Both the position numbers and the translations under genes were made by a program. Below are positions 50,436 to 59,426 of a stretch of 64,000 nucleotides of DNA, piece by piece. The notes beneath the pieces were generated by a model. The model was not told where the DNA came from. It saw only the letters and a program-made list of their open reading frames with translations, and did not search any database. Source of the DNA: an uncultured Ruminiclostridium sp. (GTDB taxonomy: Bacteria > Bacillota > Clostridia > Oscillospirales > Ruminococcaceae); NCBI GenBank assembly GCA_934490165.1, contig CAKSTB010000011.1, positions 1 through 64,000 on the forward strand. Reading direction: 5' to 3'. How positions within the stretch are numbered: the stretch's first letter is position 1; each line of letters opens with the position of its first letter.

Positions 50436-51245
50436 TCAGACTTTCAGGTACTTTGCAAGGAAGTCAACAGACATCTTTATCCACTGCTTGCAATTGTCAA
50501 GATAGAACGCTTCATTCCAGCCTGTTACCTTGTCGCAGGTCGAAAGTCCATGCGGTCCGCAGTCGAACATATGCAGCTCAACGGGGACTTTGTTCGATAC
50601 ACAAGCCTTAGCCATAACAAGGCTGTTCTGCGCGGGAACGCAGTCATCGTTTGCTGTGCACCATAAGAATATTGGTGGCGTTTTGGGCGTTACACGGTTT
50701 TCAATAGACAGCTTTGACAGCTCATCTCTCGTTGCGTCCTTACCGAGCAGTACGTCAAACGAGCCCTTGTGCGGATTTGTCGTGCCGCTGATAACAGGGT
50801 AGCTCAGTATCGCCGCGTCGGGGCGGATATCCTCGGGCTTACAGCCGAGCGCCTTGTATATTGACGGATCCTGCCACATTGTAGCGGTACAAGCGGCAAG
50901 ATGACCGCCTGCACTTGCGCCCCATACTGCAAGCTTGTTCGGGTCTATGCCAAACTCCTCGCATCTCTGCCTTAATTTAAGGATAGCATATGAAGCGTTG
51001 AGAAGCGGGGCAGGGTGTCTTGCGTTGATGCTGTATATCAGTACGAAAGCATTATAGCCCTCGGCAAGATAGTGCATAGCGACAGGCTCTCCCTCTCTTG
51101 CAGAGCAGAACTCATATCCGCCGCCGGGGAGGATAAGTATGCCCGGGCGCTTTTCGCAGAACGGCAGACCGTCCACGTTGTCAAGCATATATGCCTTCAA
51201 ATAGACTGACTTGTCTTCGCTTAAAAAGTATGTCTTTATAGTCAT
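50436..51245 (-). CDS. Alpha/beta-hydrolase esterase
   Basis: The 269-residue hydrolase has the oxyanion-hole LPGGGYEF (HGGG-like), the nucleophile box GASAGGHLA, an Asp in CTANDDCVP, and the final His in CGPHGLS. It belongs to the acetyl-esterase/BD-FAE-like group, often acting on acetylated xylan or short acyl esters. No signal peptide is seen, so it is cytoplasmic. AAAGGATT precedes the ATG. Confidence 0.87.
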   Translation of the reverse strand: MTIKTYFLSEDKSVYLKAYMLDNVDGLPFCEKRPGILILPGGGYEFCSAREGEPVAMHYLAEGYNAFVLIYSINARHPAPLLNASYAILKLRQRCEEFGIDPNKLAVWGASAGGHLAACTATMWQDPSIYKALGCKPEDIRPDAAILSYPVISGTTNPHKGSFDVLLGKDATRDELSKLSIENRVTPKTPPIFLWCTANDDCVPAQNSLVMAKACVSNKVPVELHMFDCGPHGLSTCDKVTGWNEAFYLDNCKQWIKMSVDFLAKYLKV

Positions 51246-51334
51246 GCTGTAATCCTTTCTTTATGTCAATTTCCGCGTTTTAAGCGGAGATACAGTTTCA
51301 CACAATAATTGTACTACTTTTCGGAGAAAAAATC

Positions 51335-51364
51335 AAGTACCGCAACATAATAATTGCGGTACTT
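51335..51364 (-). terminator. Terminator of the lipoprotein gene
   Basis: AAGTACCGCAA pairs with TTGCGGTACTT, followed on the minus strand by GATTTTTTC. Confidence 0.85.
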
Positions 51365-51373
51365 CAGTTTAGG

Positions 51374-53377
51374 TTATTTCACCGTATACTCGATAATATT
51401 GCTTATCGGCACATACTGACCCTTGACGTATGCCGAGAGATAAATTTCATAGCTGTGACCCGGCTCATTTCCGAAATAGCAAAAGCTGAGCTCGCCCTCT
51501 GCGTTTCTGTGGAGCATCTCCTTTCCGTCCTCATATACCATCCAGCCGAGGTTCGTATAACCTGTGACTTCGGGACGTGTGACGGTGTAGCTTTCATCTA
51601 TCGTTATTGTAACGGGATCGTCTATTTTTATCTCGCTTTTCTGCTGTTCGTTCCACGAAAGGAAATCGAATTTCTTGCCGTTTACCTCAACATCTGCGGT
51701 GCAGTTTTCTTTATCGCAGTTTGCCTCATAGCCGAGAAGTGAGCCTGCTCTGCTTCCGTTTACCGTTCCGCTGACGTGGCAGTTTTGGTAATTTCCCATA
51801 ATAGCCTGACCCGTGAGAACGCCTACATTGTCATCGCCTGTGACAACGGCATTTTCAATATCAAGATCGAACACTCCGCATACCGTTCCCCGGCCGATAA
51901 AGCCTGCGTTGCTGTGGTCAGAATATATCGTCATATACGTTATCTTGTGATTTTCGCCGTATACACAAAACGAAAACGGATGGTCTGAATTGCTTCCTCC
52001 GCTCCAGCCCATAGGTGCCCATTCGTAGCCGGAAAGGTCAATATCGGCTGTAAGGACGAGCGAAATCTGACCCTGCTCTACAGGCTGAGTGTTCACATAG
52101 TAAACAAAGCTCGCAAGCTCCTGCGGCGTTCCTGCGGTAAAATATCCGTTTTGGACGCACTTGTCGATATGATCCTTATCCGCAAGAGATAAGATATCCC
52201 CGCATTCGGTGTTATTCATCCAGTTATCGTTATCCGGATAGGCGCTCAGCAGATCGGCTTTTTCTTTTTCCAGCTTCTGCGTTTCCTTTGCTCTTTTTAT
52301 CTTATCGCTGTTTTCACGGTAGAAGATGAGCTGCGGAGAGCGGTCGTTGCTGTCTGCAAAAACGGCAAGTATATCGCTTCCGTACATAACGATACTGAAC
52401 AAGGTTTCATCACCTGAATAAACATTGATAATATCACTTGTGTATCTTGCGGATATGTCATAGGTTTTACCCGAAAGACTGTCGAATTTTTCGCCAAGCA
52501 CTTCTTTGTAAGCGTTGCCGTTCACTGTGAGCGAATTTTCTGCGAAGAATGTGAGCGTTGTGTTCAGGTCGTCGGGATCTACCCATACACCGTTGAGAGC
52601 CGAACCTGCGTCGGTCAGTTTATTGTATTCATCGCTGTCTTTTCTTACAAGTTCTACCGATGAGATATACTTGCCGTATACGTTATACAATTTCAGCTTT
52701 TCACCGGCAAGTCTTACGAATGCGTTGGTATCTTCAAGTAAAGCGGATCGCAGCTTTACACCGTCAAGTCCTACTGTGAATGCATCATCGCCGATCTCAC
52801 TTTTGAGCATTGAGAGAAAATTGTATTTCTTTATATTTATCGTCTGCCAATAGGTTGTGTTACACGTTACCCATTCACCGATGACCGAGTTTTCAAAATT
52901 TTCGGCAAGCTCTTGCCCTTTAACGCTGTAGACGTGATATGCTGTATAGCGTATACCGTCACAGCTGATTTCTATCGTATCTGCATCTTTCGCTGTGATA
53001 CAGGCTTTCTTCATTTCTTCATCGGAAGAATTGTCTGAGGTACGGTCGCTGATCTCAATAATATCCAATTCGTCGAATATTGCCGTTCTGCCTTTATCGG
53101 TAAAGTTTGCAACAAAGCCGTTTTCATCGATCCATGTCCCACTTAGAAATTTATCGGTGTCCGAAAGCTCTCCCGACGGAATTTCGGTTACGGTGCGTAA
53201 AGACGTTTTAGTTTCGGAATTATCGGCTTTGCTTTCGGTTTCGGACACGGAGCTGTTTTGCACGTTCGAGTCAGGGTTATCTGTGCTTGTTGTTCTGTCG
53301 GATTGGCACGAGGTCAATAATAAAGATGTGATTATTGCTGTGGTTATTGCGGTAAGTAAAAACGGATTTCTTTTCAT
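51374..53377 (-). CDS. Large surface lipoprotein with GLUG-like repeats
   Basis: The 667-residue product has a lipoprotein signal with lipobox LLLTSC (Cys at about 24), a Ser/Asp/Thr-rich stretch, several beta-rich repeats, and a GLUG-like segment (about 455-545: NAGFIGRGTVCGVFDL, VGVLTGQAIMGNY, AGSLLGYEANC), seen in secreted bacterial adhesins and proteases. I placed the start at 53377 because GAAAGGAATG is then correctly spaced. It is probably displayed on the cell; ligand unknown. Confidence 0.8.
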   Translation of the reverse strand: MKRNPFLLTAITTAIITSLLLTSCQSDRTTSTDNPDSNVQNSSVSETESKADNSETKTSLRTVTEIPSGELSDTDKFLSGTWIDENGFVANFTDKGRTAIFDELDIIEISDRTSDNSSDEEMKKACITAKDADTIEISCDGIRYTAYHVYSVKGQELAENFENSVIGEWVTCNTTYWQTINIKKYNFLSMLKSEIGDDAFTVGLDGVKLRSALLEDTNAFVRLAGEKLKLYNVYGKYISSVELVRKDSDEYNKLTDAGSALNGVWVDPDDLNTTLTFFAENSLTVNGNAYKEVLGEKFDSLSGKTYDISARYTSDIINVYSGDETLFSIVMYGSDILAVFADSNDRSPQLIFYRENSDKIKRAKETQKLEKEKADLLSAYPDNDNWMNNTECGDILSLADKDHIDKCVQNGYFTAGTPQELASFVYYVNTQPVEQGQISLVLTADIDLSGYEWAPMGWSGGSNSDHPFSFCVYGENHKITYMTIYSDHSNAGFIGRGTVCGVFDLDIENAVVTGDDNVGVLTGQAIMGNYQNCHVSGTVNGSRAGSLLGYEANCDKENCTADVEVNGKKFDFLSWNEQQKSEIKIDDPVTITIDESYTVTRPEVTGYTNLGWMVYEDGKEMLHRNAEGELSFCYFGNEPGHSYEIYLSAYVKGQYVPISNIIEYTVK

Positions 53378-53489
53378 ATACATTCCTTTCTGAAATGAAA
53401 TGGGTATTTCGTGTGGTGATGTTTATTCGCTATACATAATTTTACCATATAACAAAGATTATTACAATAGAAAAGAAGAAATTTTATTA

Positions 53490-54150
53490 TAAAAGTTCAA
53501 GTCTGCGGCTGCCTCAAAAAAACGATAAAATCTGTAATATCTAGCATTTCCGATAAAGCAGTAATTCAGATAAATTGCCAACACCGCTGAAAACAGTTTC
53601 CATATCTACAAGGTGTTAATAATTTCGTGAGTTTATCAATGCAACTGCACTATCACCGAAACTTCCAAAAAACGCACTATCCTGAGATATCTGTACAGTC
53701 CCCCGGGTCGAACAGAGCGGAGCGTCCCGCTTACGGCGGCTTTTCAAACGCAATCGTTTGTGTGTCTTATCGCCAACACCCCATTATGGCAGAAGAGGAG
53801 AGAGGTCAGGAAAGAGGGATGAGTGACGGAGCATTGCAAAAGCAATGCTCCCGCTCCTCTCGTCGCTCAAGAGGAATAACTGATTTGGGAGAAAACCTAA
53901 GGGGAGAGGGGAAAGCGCCTTTGGAGCGCCTTCCTCTCTCCCCTTGGGTTGTTTCCCTCACACATAGTAGCAACGTTATCGCACAGAATAGCGAACCCGA
54001 GAAGTGCTATCCGACAAAAAGCACTATCGGTAGCCTGCTATCCCACAAAGAGAACTATCGTCAACCTGCTATCAATATCAATTCCAAAAACACTATATTA
54101 GAAGCACAACAAATAACAAATTTTTGTCACAACCATCAGTAATATTTTTA
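53490..54150. repeat. Non-coding region with hairpins and 31-bp repeats
   Basis: The kilobase between the lipoprotein and ABC genes has no supportable gene. It holds strong hairpins: GGAGCATTGC/GCAATGCTCC (53828-53851) and a roughly 50-base imperfect palindrome (53895-53948, AAGGGGAGAG/CTCTCCCCTT), plus scattered CACTATC/TGCTATC words. It may be a dispersed host repeat or a structured RNA. Confidence 0.5.
54006..54073. repeat. Imperfect 31-bp tandem repeat
   Basis: CTATC occurs at 54007, 54024, 54038, 54055 and 54069, alternating steps of 17 and 14, so a 31-bp unit is repeated just over twice. Confidence 0.65.
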
Positions 54151-54252
54151 CAAAATCGCTTTTGACAACAACTTAAAATTGCTTAATAAATCCTTAAAAT
54201 TTACTTAAATCATCACTCCGAGAAAATATTTCAATTATTTTATAAAACCCCC

Positions 54253-54281
54253 TTGACAGCCTACCGACATTGTGCTAAAAT
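54253..54281 (+). promoter_or_regulatory. Promoter of the ABC exporter operon
   Basis: TTGACA and TAAAAT with a 17-bp spacer, 180 bases before the first gene. Confidence 0.78.
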
Positions 54282-54396
54282 ACCCAAAGCAAAACCGATT
54301 TTTCCGTGTAATATCGGCTTTACAAAAAGAAATAGAGCCTGCGCAGAGCGTTTGAAACATGACTTTGCACAGAAATATGAAAACGATTACCAAGTT

Positions 54397-54442
54397 CTGT
54401 CGAATGTTAGGTAAATATTTTTACCTTTATGATGACCGACAG
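54397..54442 (+). promoter_or_regulatory. Two-part hairpin in the ABC operon leader
   Basis: CTGTCG pairs with CGACAG (outer) and AGGTAAA with TTTACCT (inner), just before the ribosome site of the first gene. It may regulate translation. Confidence 0.4.
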
Positions 54443-54460
54443 CGGGAAAGGTGTGATTAA

Positions 54461-56215
54461 ATGTTCCGGTTTAAATGGATGCTCGGAAAGATGAAAGGCT
54501 ACCGTGCGGTTTACGCCGTAGCACTGTGTCTGTCAGTTGTGATACAGTCGTTTTTCCTTACAGGACCTATGATTGTTGAGCAGATAATAAGTATATTTAT
54601 ATCTTCTCCGGACGCTTTGCAGAATATTGAAAATCAGCGCGATCTGCTGATACTGCTTTGCGTTGCGATGATCTTATTTGTGTTTGTTCGTACCTGTCTG
54701 CAATTCCTTGCTAAAACTCTTTATGAGATAGTATCACAAGGCGTTCTGCAAAAAGTACGAAACGAGCTTTTTGAGCGTATTCAAAATCAGGATATGCACT
54801 TCTTTGACACTCATACAAAGGGCGATCTTGTAACAAGGCTTACGGGCGACCTTGATATGATACGTCATTCTATCGCATGGATAATTATGATGGTGGTTGA
54901 AAGCGGTGCATTGTTCTTATTCACCGTGATCTACTTTTTTACAATTGACTGGCTGATGACGCTTTGCATACTTGCACTTACTCCGATACTCTTTATAGTG
55001 ACCCGTATGTTTGCGAAAAGAGTAGGACCGAAATATGTAGTGCTGCGTGAAAAGCTCTCGCGACTTAACACAAAGGCGCAGGAGAATATCGCCGCAAACC
55101 GCGTTGTAAAGGCTTTTGCCCGTGAGGATTACGAAAAAGAGGACTTTGACAAGTATAACAAGGATTACTGCGAGCATAATCAGCAGGCGGCTATGGTATG
55201 GCTTACATTCCAGCCTTACATAGAAACACTGGCGCAGGCTCTCTGGGCTGTGCAGATGCTTGTCGGCGGCATATTTGTTATCAACGGAAGAATTACAATA
55301 GCTCAGTACACAGTATTTTCCGGACTTCTGTGGACTATAGCAAACGCTATGAGAAATATCGGTATGCTGATAAACGATTTACAGCGTTTCTTTGCTAGTA
55401 TTTCCAAGATTATCGAGGTATATTATTCACGCCCGAATATCGTGAACAATCATAACAGCGCCGAACGTCCCCGTCTTAAAGGTGATATCGAGTTTAAGAA
55501 TGTATCGGCAAAGTTCGGTGATATTACTGTCCTTCACAATATCGATCTTAACATAAAACACGGTGAAACCATTGTAATAATGGGCTCTACAGGTTCCGGC
55601 AAAACAACGCTTATGAACCTTATCGCAAGGTTTTATGATGTGTCGGAGGGCGGAGTATATGTCGACGGAAAGAACGTAAAGGATTACGAACCCGATGTAC
55701 TTCGTGCGAATATCGGTATGACTACTCAGGAAGTCCTGCTGTTCTCCGATACGGTTGACGGAAATATAGCATACGGTAAGTCGGATCTGCCTTTTGAAGA
55801 TGTAAAGAACTTTGCTCATTTAGCGTCCGCAACATTTATCGAGAAGATGCCCGAGCAGTACGAAACGATAATAGGCGAGCGCGGTGTAGGTCTGTCGGGA
55901 GGTCAGAAGCAGAGAATAGCGCTGGCGCGTGCTATGGCTATTCGTCCGCCGATACTGATACTTGACGATACTACCTCTGCACTTGATATGGAAACAGAGG
56001 CGGAGATACAGGAAAATCTCAATAATCTTGATTTTGAGTGTACAAAGCTCATCATAGCTCAGCGTACATCCTCCGCAAGATACGCAGACAGGATCGTTAT
56101 CCTTGAGGACGGTCGTATCAAGGAGTGCGGTACGCACGATGAGCTGATGAAACAGCGCGGCTACTACTATGAGATCTACACCCTCCAGAACGGTACAGAA
56201 GAGGAGGCGGTTTAA
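54461..56215 (+). CDS. ABC exporter half-transporter with degenerate catalytic site
   Basis: The 584-residue protein has six membrane helices (about 1-310) and an ATPase domain with Walker A GSTGSGKTT (375-383), signature LSGGQ and Walker B ILILDD. The catalytic glutamate is Asp and the H-loop is IIAQR, with Gln for His, so this site is predicted to hydrolyse poorly. Such halves pair with a normal half, as BmrC with BmrD or LmrC with LmrD. GGGAAAGGTG precedes the ATG. Confidence 0.9.
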   Translation: MFRFKWMLGKMKGYRAVYAVALCLSVVIQSFFLTGPMIVEQIISIFISSPDALQNIENQRDLLILLCVAMILFVFVRTCLQFLAKTLYEIVSQGVLQKVRNELFERIQNQDMHFFDTHTKGDLVTRLTGDLDMIRHSIAWIIMMVVESGALFLFTVIYFFTIDWLMTLCILALTPILFIVTRMFAKRVGPKYVVLREKLSRLNTKAQENIAANRVVKAFAREDYEKEDFDKYNKDYCEHNQQAAMVWLTFQPYIETLAQALWAVQMLVGGIFVINGRITIAQYTVFSGLLWTIANAMRNIGMLINDLQRFFASISKIIEVYYSRPNIVNNHNSAERPRLKGDIEFKNVSAKFGDITVLHNIDLNIKHGETIVIMGSTGSGKTTLMNLIARFYDVSEGGVYVDGKNVKDYEPDVLRANIGMTTQEVLLFSDTVDGNIAYGKSDLPFEDVKNFAHLASATFIEKMPEQYETIIGERGVGLSGGQKQRIALARAMAIRPPILILDDTTSALDMETEAEIQENLNNLDFECTKLIIAQRTSSARYADRIVILEDGRIKECGTHDELMKQRGYYYEIYTLQNGTEEEAV

Positions 56216-57982
56216 ATGGCAAGAAATAAATTTGACGTTGATGAAAGACTTGAAACCCCATTCGACTTCAGTCACTTCAAGCGAGCAATGGTATATGTAA
56301 AACGCTATAAGTGGAAGATGATACTGGCGCTTACGCTGTCGGCAATATCGGCTGTAGTCGCCCTTATCGGACCTCTTCTTACAAAAGAGGCTGTCGATGT
56401 GGCGATACCGGACGGCGATATTCCTTATATAGTATTTTTGTCGATAGGCTTTTTGCTGTCTATAATTGTCAGCGTTGTACTCGGAAATATCCGTCAGCGC
56501 ATTATGACAAAAGCGGGTCAGCTTATGATATATGATATAAGAAAAGACCTGTTTGCGCATTTGCAGGAGCTTCCGTTCCAGTATTATGACGACAGACCGC
56601 AGGGCAAGATACTTGTCCGTGTCGTAAACTATGTAAATAATGTATCGGATATGCTGACAAACGGCATAATCAACTTCATTCTTGAAATATTCAACCTTAT
56701 ATTCATAACGATCTTTATGTTCTCGGTCGATGCAAGACTGGCGCTTGTTATCTTTGCGGGCGTTCCTGTATTTATCGTTGTTATGATAATACTGAAAAAC
56801 AAGCAGAGAAGGGCGTGGCAGGGGGTTTCAAACAAGAACTCGAACCAGACCGCATACCTTGCCGAAAGCATAAACTGTATGCGTGTAACGCAGAGCTTTG
56901 CGAGGGAGAACGAAAACCTCGGCATATTCCGCAGACTGTCTACCGCCTACAGAAAGGCGTGGATGAAGGCGGTCACGGTAAACAACTTTGTCAGCTTCTC
57001 GGTCGATAATATAAGAGCGGTGGTAGACTCTGCACTGTACTTTGTCGGACTGCTCGTTATAGGCTATCCCGCGGTGTCGCTCGGCTCGATACTTGCAATG
57101 AGCAACTATTCCTCACGCTTCTGGCAGCCTATAATCAATATCGCCAGCCTTTATAATAACTTTGTAAATGCGGTGGCTTACCTTGAGCGTATATTTGAAA
57201 CGATGGACGAGCCTGTAAACGTCAAGGATGCCGAGGACGCTTACGAAATGCCTGATATCAAGGGTGAAGTCGAATACCGCAATGTAACATTCGCTTATGA
57301 AGAGGGTAAAAATATCCTTGAAAATGTAAGCTTTAAGGTAAAGCCCGGTGAGAGCATAGCGCTTGTAGGTCCTACAGGTGCGGGTAAAACTACTATAGTA
57401 AACCTGCTCTCACGTTTCTATGACCTTACAGGCGGCGCGGTGTACATAGACGGCAACGATATAAGCAAGGTTACGCTCCATTCGCTTCGCGATAAGATGG
57501 GTATAATGATGCAGGACAGCTTCATATTCTCAGGCACGATAGAGGACAATATCCGTTACGGCAAGCTTGATGCCACAGAGGAAGAGATCAGGGCGGCGGC
57601 AAAGACAGTATGTGCCGATGATTTCATCATGGGACTTGAAAAAGGCTACAAGACTGAGATGTACGAGGGCGGCTCACAGCTGTCGGGCGGTCAGCGTCAG
57701 CTCGTATCCTTTGCGAGAACACTTATTTCCGACCCGAAGATACTTATCCTTGACGAAGCGACATCATCTATTGACGCAAAGACTGAAAAGGAACTGCAAA
57801 AGGGACTTCAGGAGCTGTTGAAAGGCAGAACGAGCTTTATCATCGCTCACCGCCTGTCAACCATCAAGAACTGCGACAAGATAATGTTCATCAGCAACAA
57901 GGGTATTACCGAAGCGGGCACACATGACGAGCTTATGGCGAAGAAGGGCGACTATTATAAGCTCTGTATGGCACAGAAGTAA
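56216..57982 (+). CDS. ABC exporter half-transporter with canonical site
   Basis: The 588-residue partner starts at the base after its neighbour's stop and has six membrane helices, Walker A GPTGAGKTT (from 385), signature LSGGQ, Walker B ILILDEAT and H-loop IIAHR, all canonical. With the preceding protein it should form a heterodimeric multidrug or lipid exporter. GAGGAGG precedes the ATG. Confidence 0.92.
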   Translation: MARNKFDVDERLETPFDFSHFKRAMVYVKRYKWKMILALTLSAISAVVALIGPLLTKEAVDVAIPDGDIPYIVFLSIGFLLSIIVSVVLGNIRQRIMTKAGQLMIYDIRKDLFAHLQELPFQYYDDRPQGKILVRVVNYVNNVSDMLTNGIINFILEIFNLIFITIFMFSVDARLALVIFAGVPVFIVVMIILKNKQRRAWQGVSNKNSNQTAYLAESINCMRVTQSFARENENLGIFRRLSTAYRKAWMKAVTVNNFVSFSVDNIRAVVDSALYFVGLLVIGYPAVSLGSILAMSNYSSRFWQPIINIASLYNNFVNAVAYLERIFETMDEPVNVKDAEDAYEMPDIKGEVEYRNVTFAYEEGKNILENVSFKVKPGESIALVGPTGAGKTTIVNLLSRFYDLTGGAVYIDGNDISKVTLHSLRDKMGIMMQDSFIFSGTIEDNIRYGKLDATEEEIRAAAKTVCADDFIMGLEKGYKTEMYEGGSQLSGGQRQLVSFARTLISDPKILILDEATSSIDAKTEKELQKGLQELLKGRTSFIIAHRLSTIKNCDKIMFISNKGITEAGTHDELMAKKGDYYKLCMAQK

Positions 57983-57984
57983 AA

Positions 57985-59184
57985 ATGGGAAAATTTATGA
58001 AAAAGACAGCCGCAATACTTATGTCGCTTTGCATAATTCTGACTGCGTCATGCACACAGCGAGTATCGGTAGTCGATGAAAACGAAAGCACCGAAAAATT
58101 CATTTTTGCCGACGATGATACCGTGGTACATACCGCAAAAGACGTTCTCGACAAAATGACACTTAGAGAAAAGGTTGGACAGATGTTTATCGTCCGCCCC
58201 GAAGCTCTCGCCACGCAAGGCAATGCGGAAACCGCCCCGGCAGTCGACCGTGTTGATAATGCCGTTATCACCCGCCTTGAAGAATACCCTGTCGGCGGCG
58301 TAGCGCTTTTCAGCAGGAATATCACAAGCGCCCGGCAGCTGCCGAAGTTCATCTCCGACCTGCAAAACAGCAGTAAATATCCGCTTTTCATCGCCGTTGA
58401 CGAAGAGGGCGGAAGAGTTGCCCGCATTGCAAATTCCGATTATTTCGATGTAGCAAGCTATAAGAGTATGGAAGATATAGGCAAGGCAGGCGATGCGTCA
58501 AAGGCGGAGGAAGTCGGCAGGCAGATAGGCTTGTACCTTAAAATGCTGGGCTTCAACCTTGATTTTGCGCCTGTCGCCGATACCAATACAAATCCGCAGA
58601 ATATAGTGATAGGCGATCGTTCCTATGGCAGTGATCCGGCCTTAGTTGCCCGAATGGTTTCGGCACAGCTTGACGGAATGCACGACAGCGGCATTATGGG
58701 AACGCTTAAGCACTTCCCAGGGCACGGCGACACAAAGGACGATACCCATTCAGGCTATGTCAGCATAGGAAAAACGTGGGACGAGCTGAAAAAATGCGAG
58801 CTTGTACCGTTTACGGCGGCTCTTCCGAAAGCGGATATGGTTATGATATCTCACATAACCGCCGTGAACGTTACAAATGACGATCTCCCGGCATCAATGT
58901 CTGAAACGATGATAACCAAAAAACTGCGTAACGAGCTCGGATATGACGGAGTGATAATCACGGACGCTATGGCTATGGGTGCTGTCGCCGATAACTACAC
59001 ATCGGCTGAGGCGGCAGTAACCGCAGTAAAGGCAGGCGTTGATATCGTGCTTATGCCGCAAGATCTTGATGAAGCGTTTGACGGCGTGATGAAAGCGGTA
59101 ACCGATGGCGAAATAAGCTCGTCACAGCTTGATAAAAGTGTTCTGCGCATACTTACACTTAAGGCAAAATACAAGTTGATATGA
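57985..59184 (+). CDS. GH3 family lipoprotein (NagZ-like)
   Basis: The 399-residue product has a lipoprotein signal (lipobox LTASC) and one GH3 barrel. It carries the NagZ-type loop KHFPGHGDTKDDTHSG with the His/Asp acid-base pair, and ITDAMAMGA with the nucleophile Asp. It probably removes beta-N-acetylglucosamine from muropeptides or glycans at the outer face of the membrane. It follows the ABC pair by two bases and is probably in their operon. ATG 57997 is an alternative start. Confidence 0.87.
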   Translation: MGKFMKKTAAILMSLCIILTASCTQRVSVVDENESTEKFIFADDDTVVHTAKDVLDKMTLREKVGQMFIVRPEALATQGNAETAPAVDRVDNAVITRLEEYPVGGVALFSRNITSARQLPKFISDLQNSSKYPLFIAVDEEGGRVARIANSDYFDVASYKSMEDIGKAGDASKAEEVGRQIGLYLKMLGFNLDFAPVADTNTNPQNIVIGDRSYGSDPALVARMVSAQLDGMHDSGIMGTLKHFPGHGDTKDDTHSGYVSIGKTWDELKKCELVPFTAALPKADMVMISHITAVNVTNDDLPASMSETMITKKLRNELGYDGVIITDAMAMGAVADNYTSAEAAVTAVKAGVDIVLMPQDLDEAFDGVMKAVTDGEISSSQLDKSVLRILTLKAKYKLI

Positions 59185-59191
59185 TTTACGG

Positions 59192-59230
59192 ACTGCTGTG
59201 ATTTTAGAAATTACAGCAGTTTTCTTGTTT
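59192..59230 (+). terminator. Terminator of the ABC/GH3 operon
   Basis: ACTGCTGT-G-ATTT pairs with AAAT-T-ACAGCAGT, followed by TTTCTTGTTT. Confidence 0.82.
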
Positions 59231-59320
59231 ACATTTACCAAATCCGCCGCCATTTGGGTATAAATATTCTTATATCGTCTGAAAAAATTATAATTGCCAT
59301 ATAATTTTTATATTACCGAC

Positions 59321-59349
59321 TTGCTTTTTTTCCGACGTTATGGTAGAAT
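59321..59349 (+). promoter_or_regulatory. Promoter of 59427-61295
   Basis: TTGCTT and TAGAAT with a 17-bp spacer. Confidence 0.6.
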
Positions 59350-59426
59350 GAAATCAGAAAATGCGCCTAGACAGCGGTTTCTACAGGAAATATATCATTT
59401 TAATCCACATCTTGAAAGGACAAATC

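Noticed and set aside
54006..54073. CRISPR array
   Set aside because: The 31-bp unit is imperfect, only about two copies are present, there are no distinct spacers and no cas genes nearby. The 129-bp and 27-bp repeats are coding.
53627..54142. 171-codon ORF in the large intergenic region
   Set aside because: It passes through the hairpins and repeats, has no ribosome site, and its composition is not protein-like.
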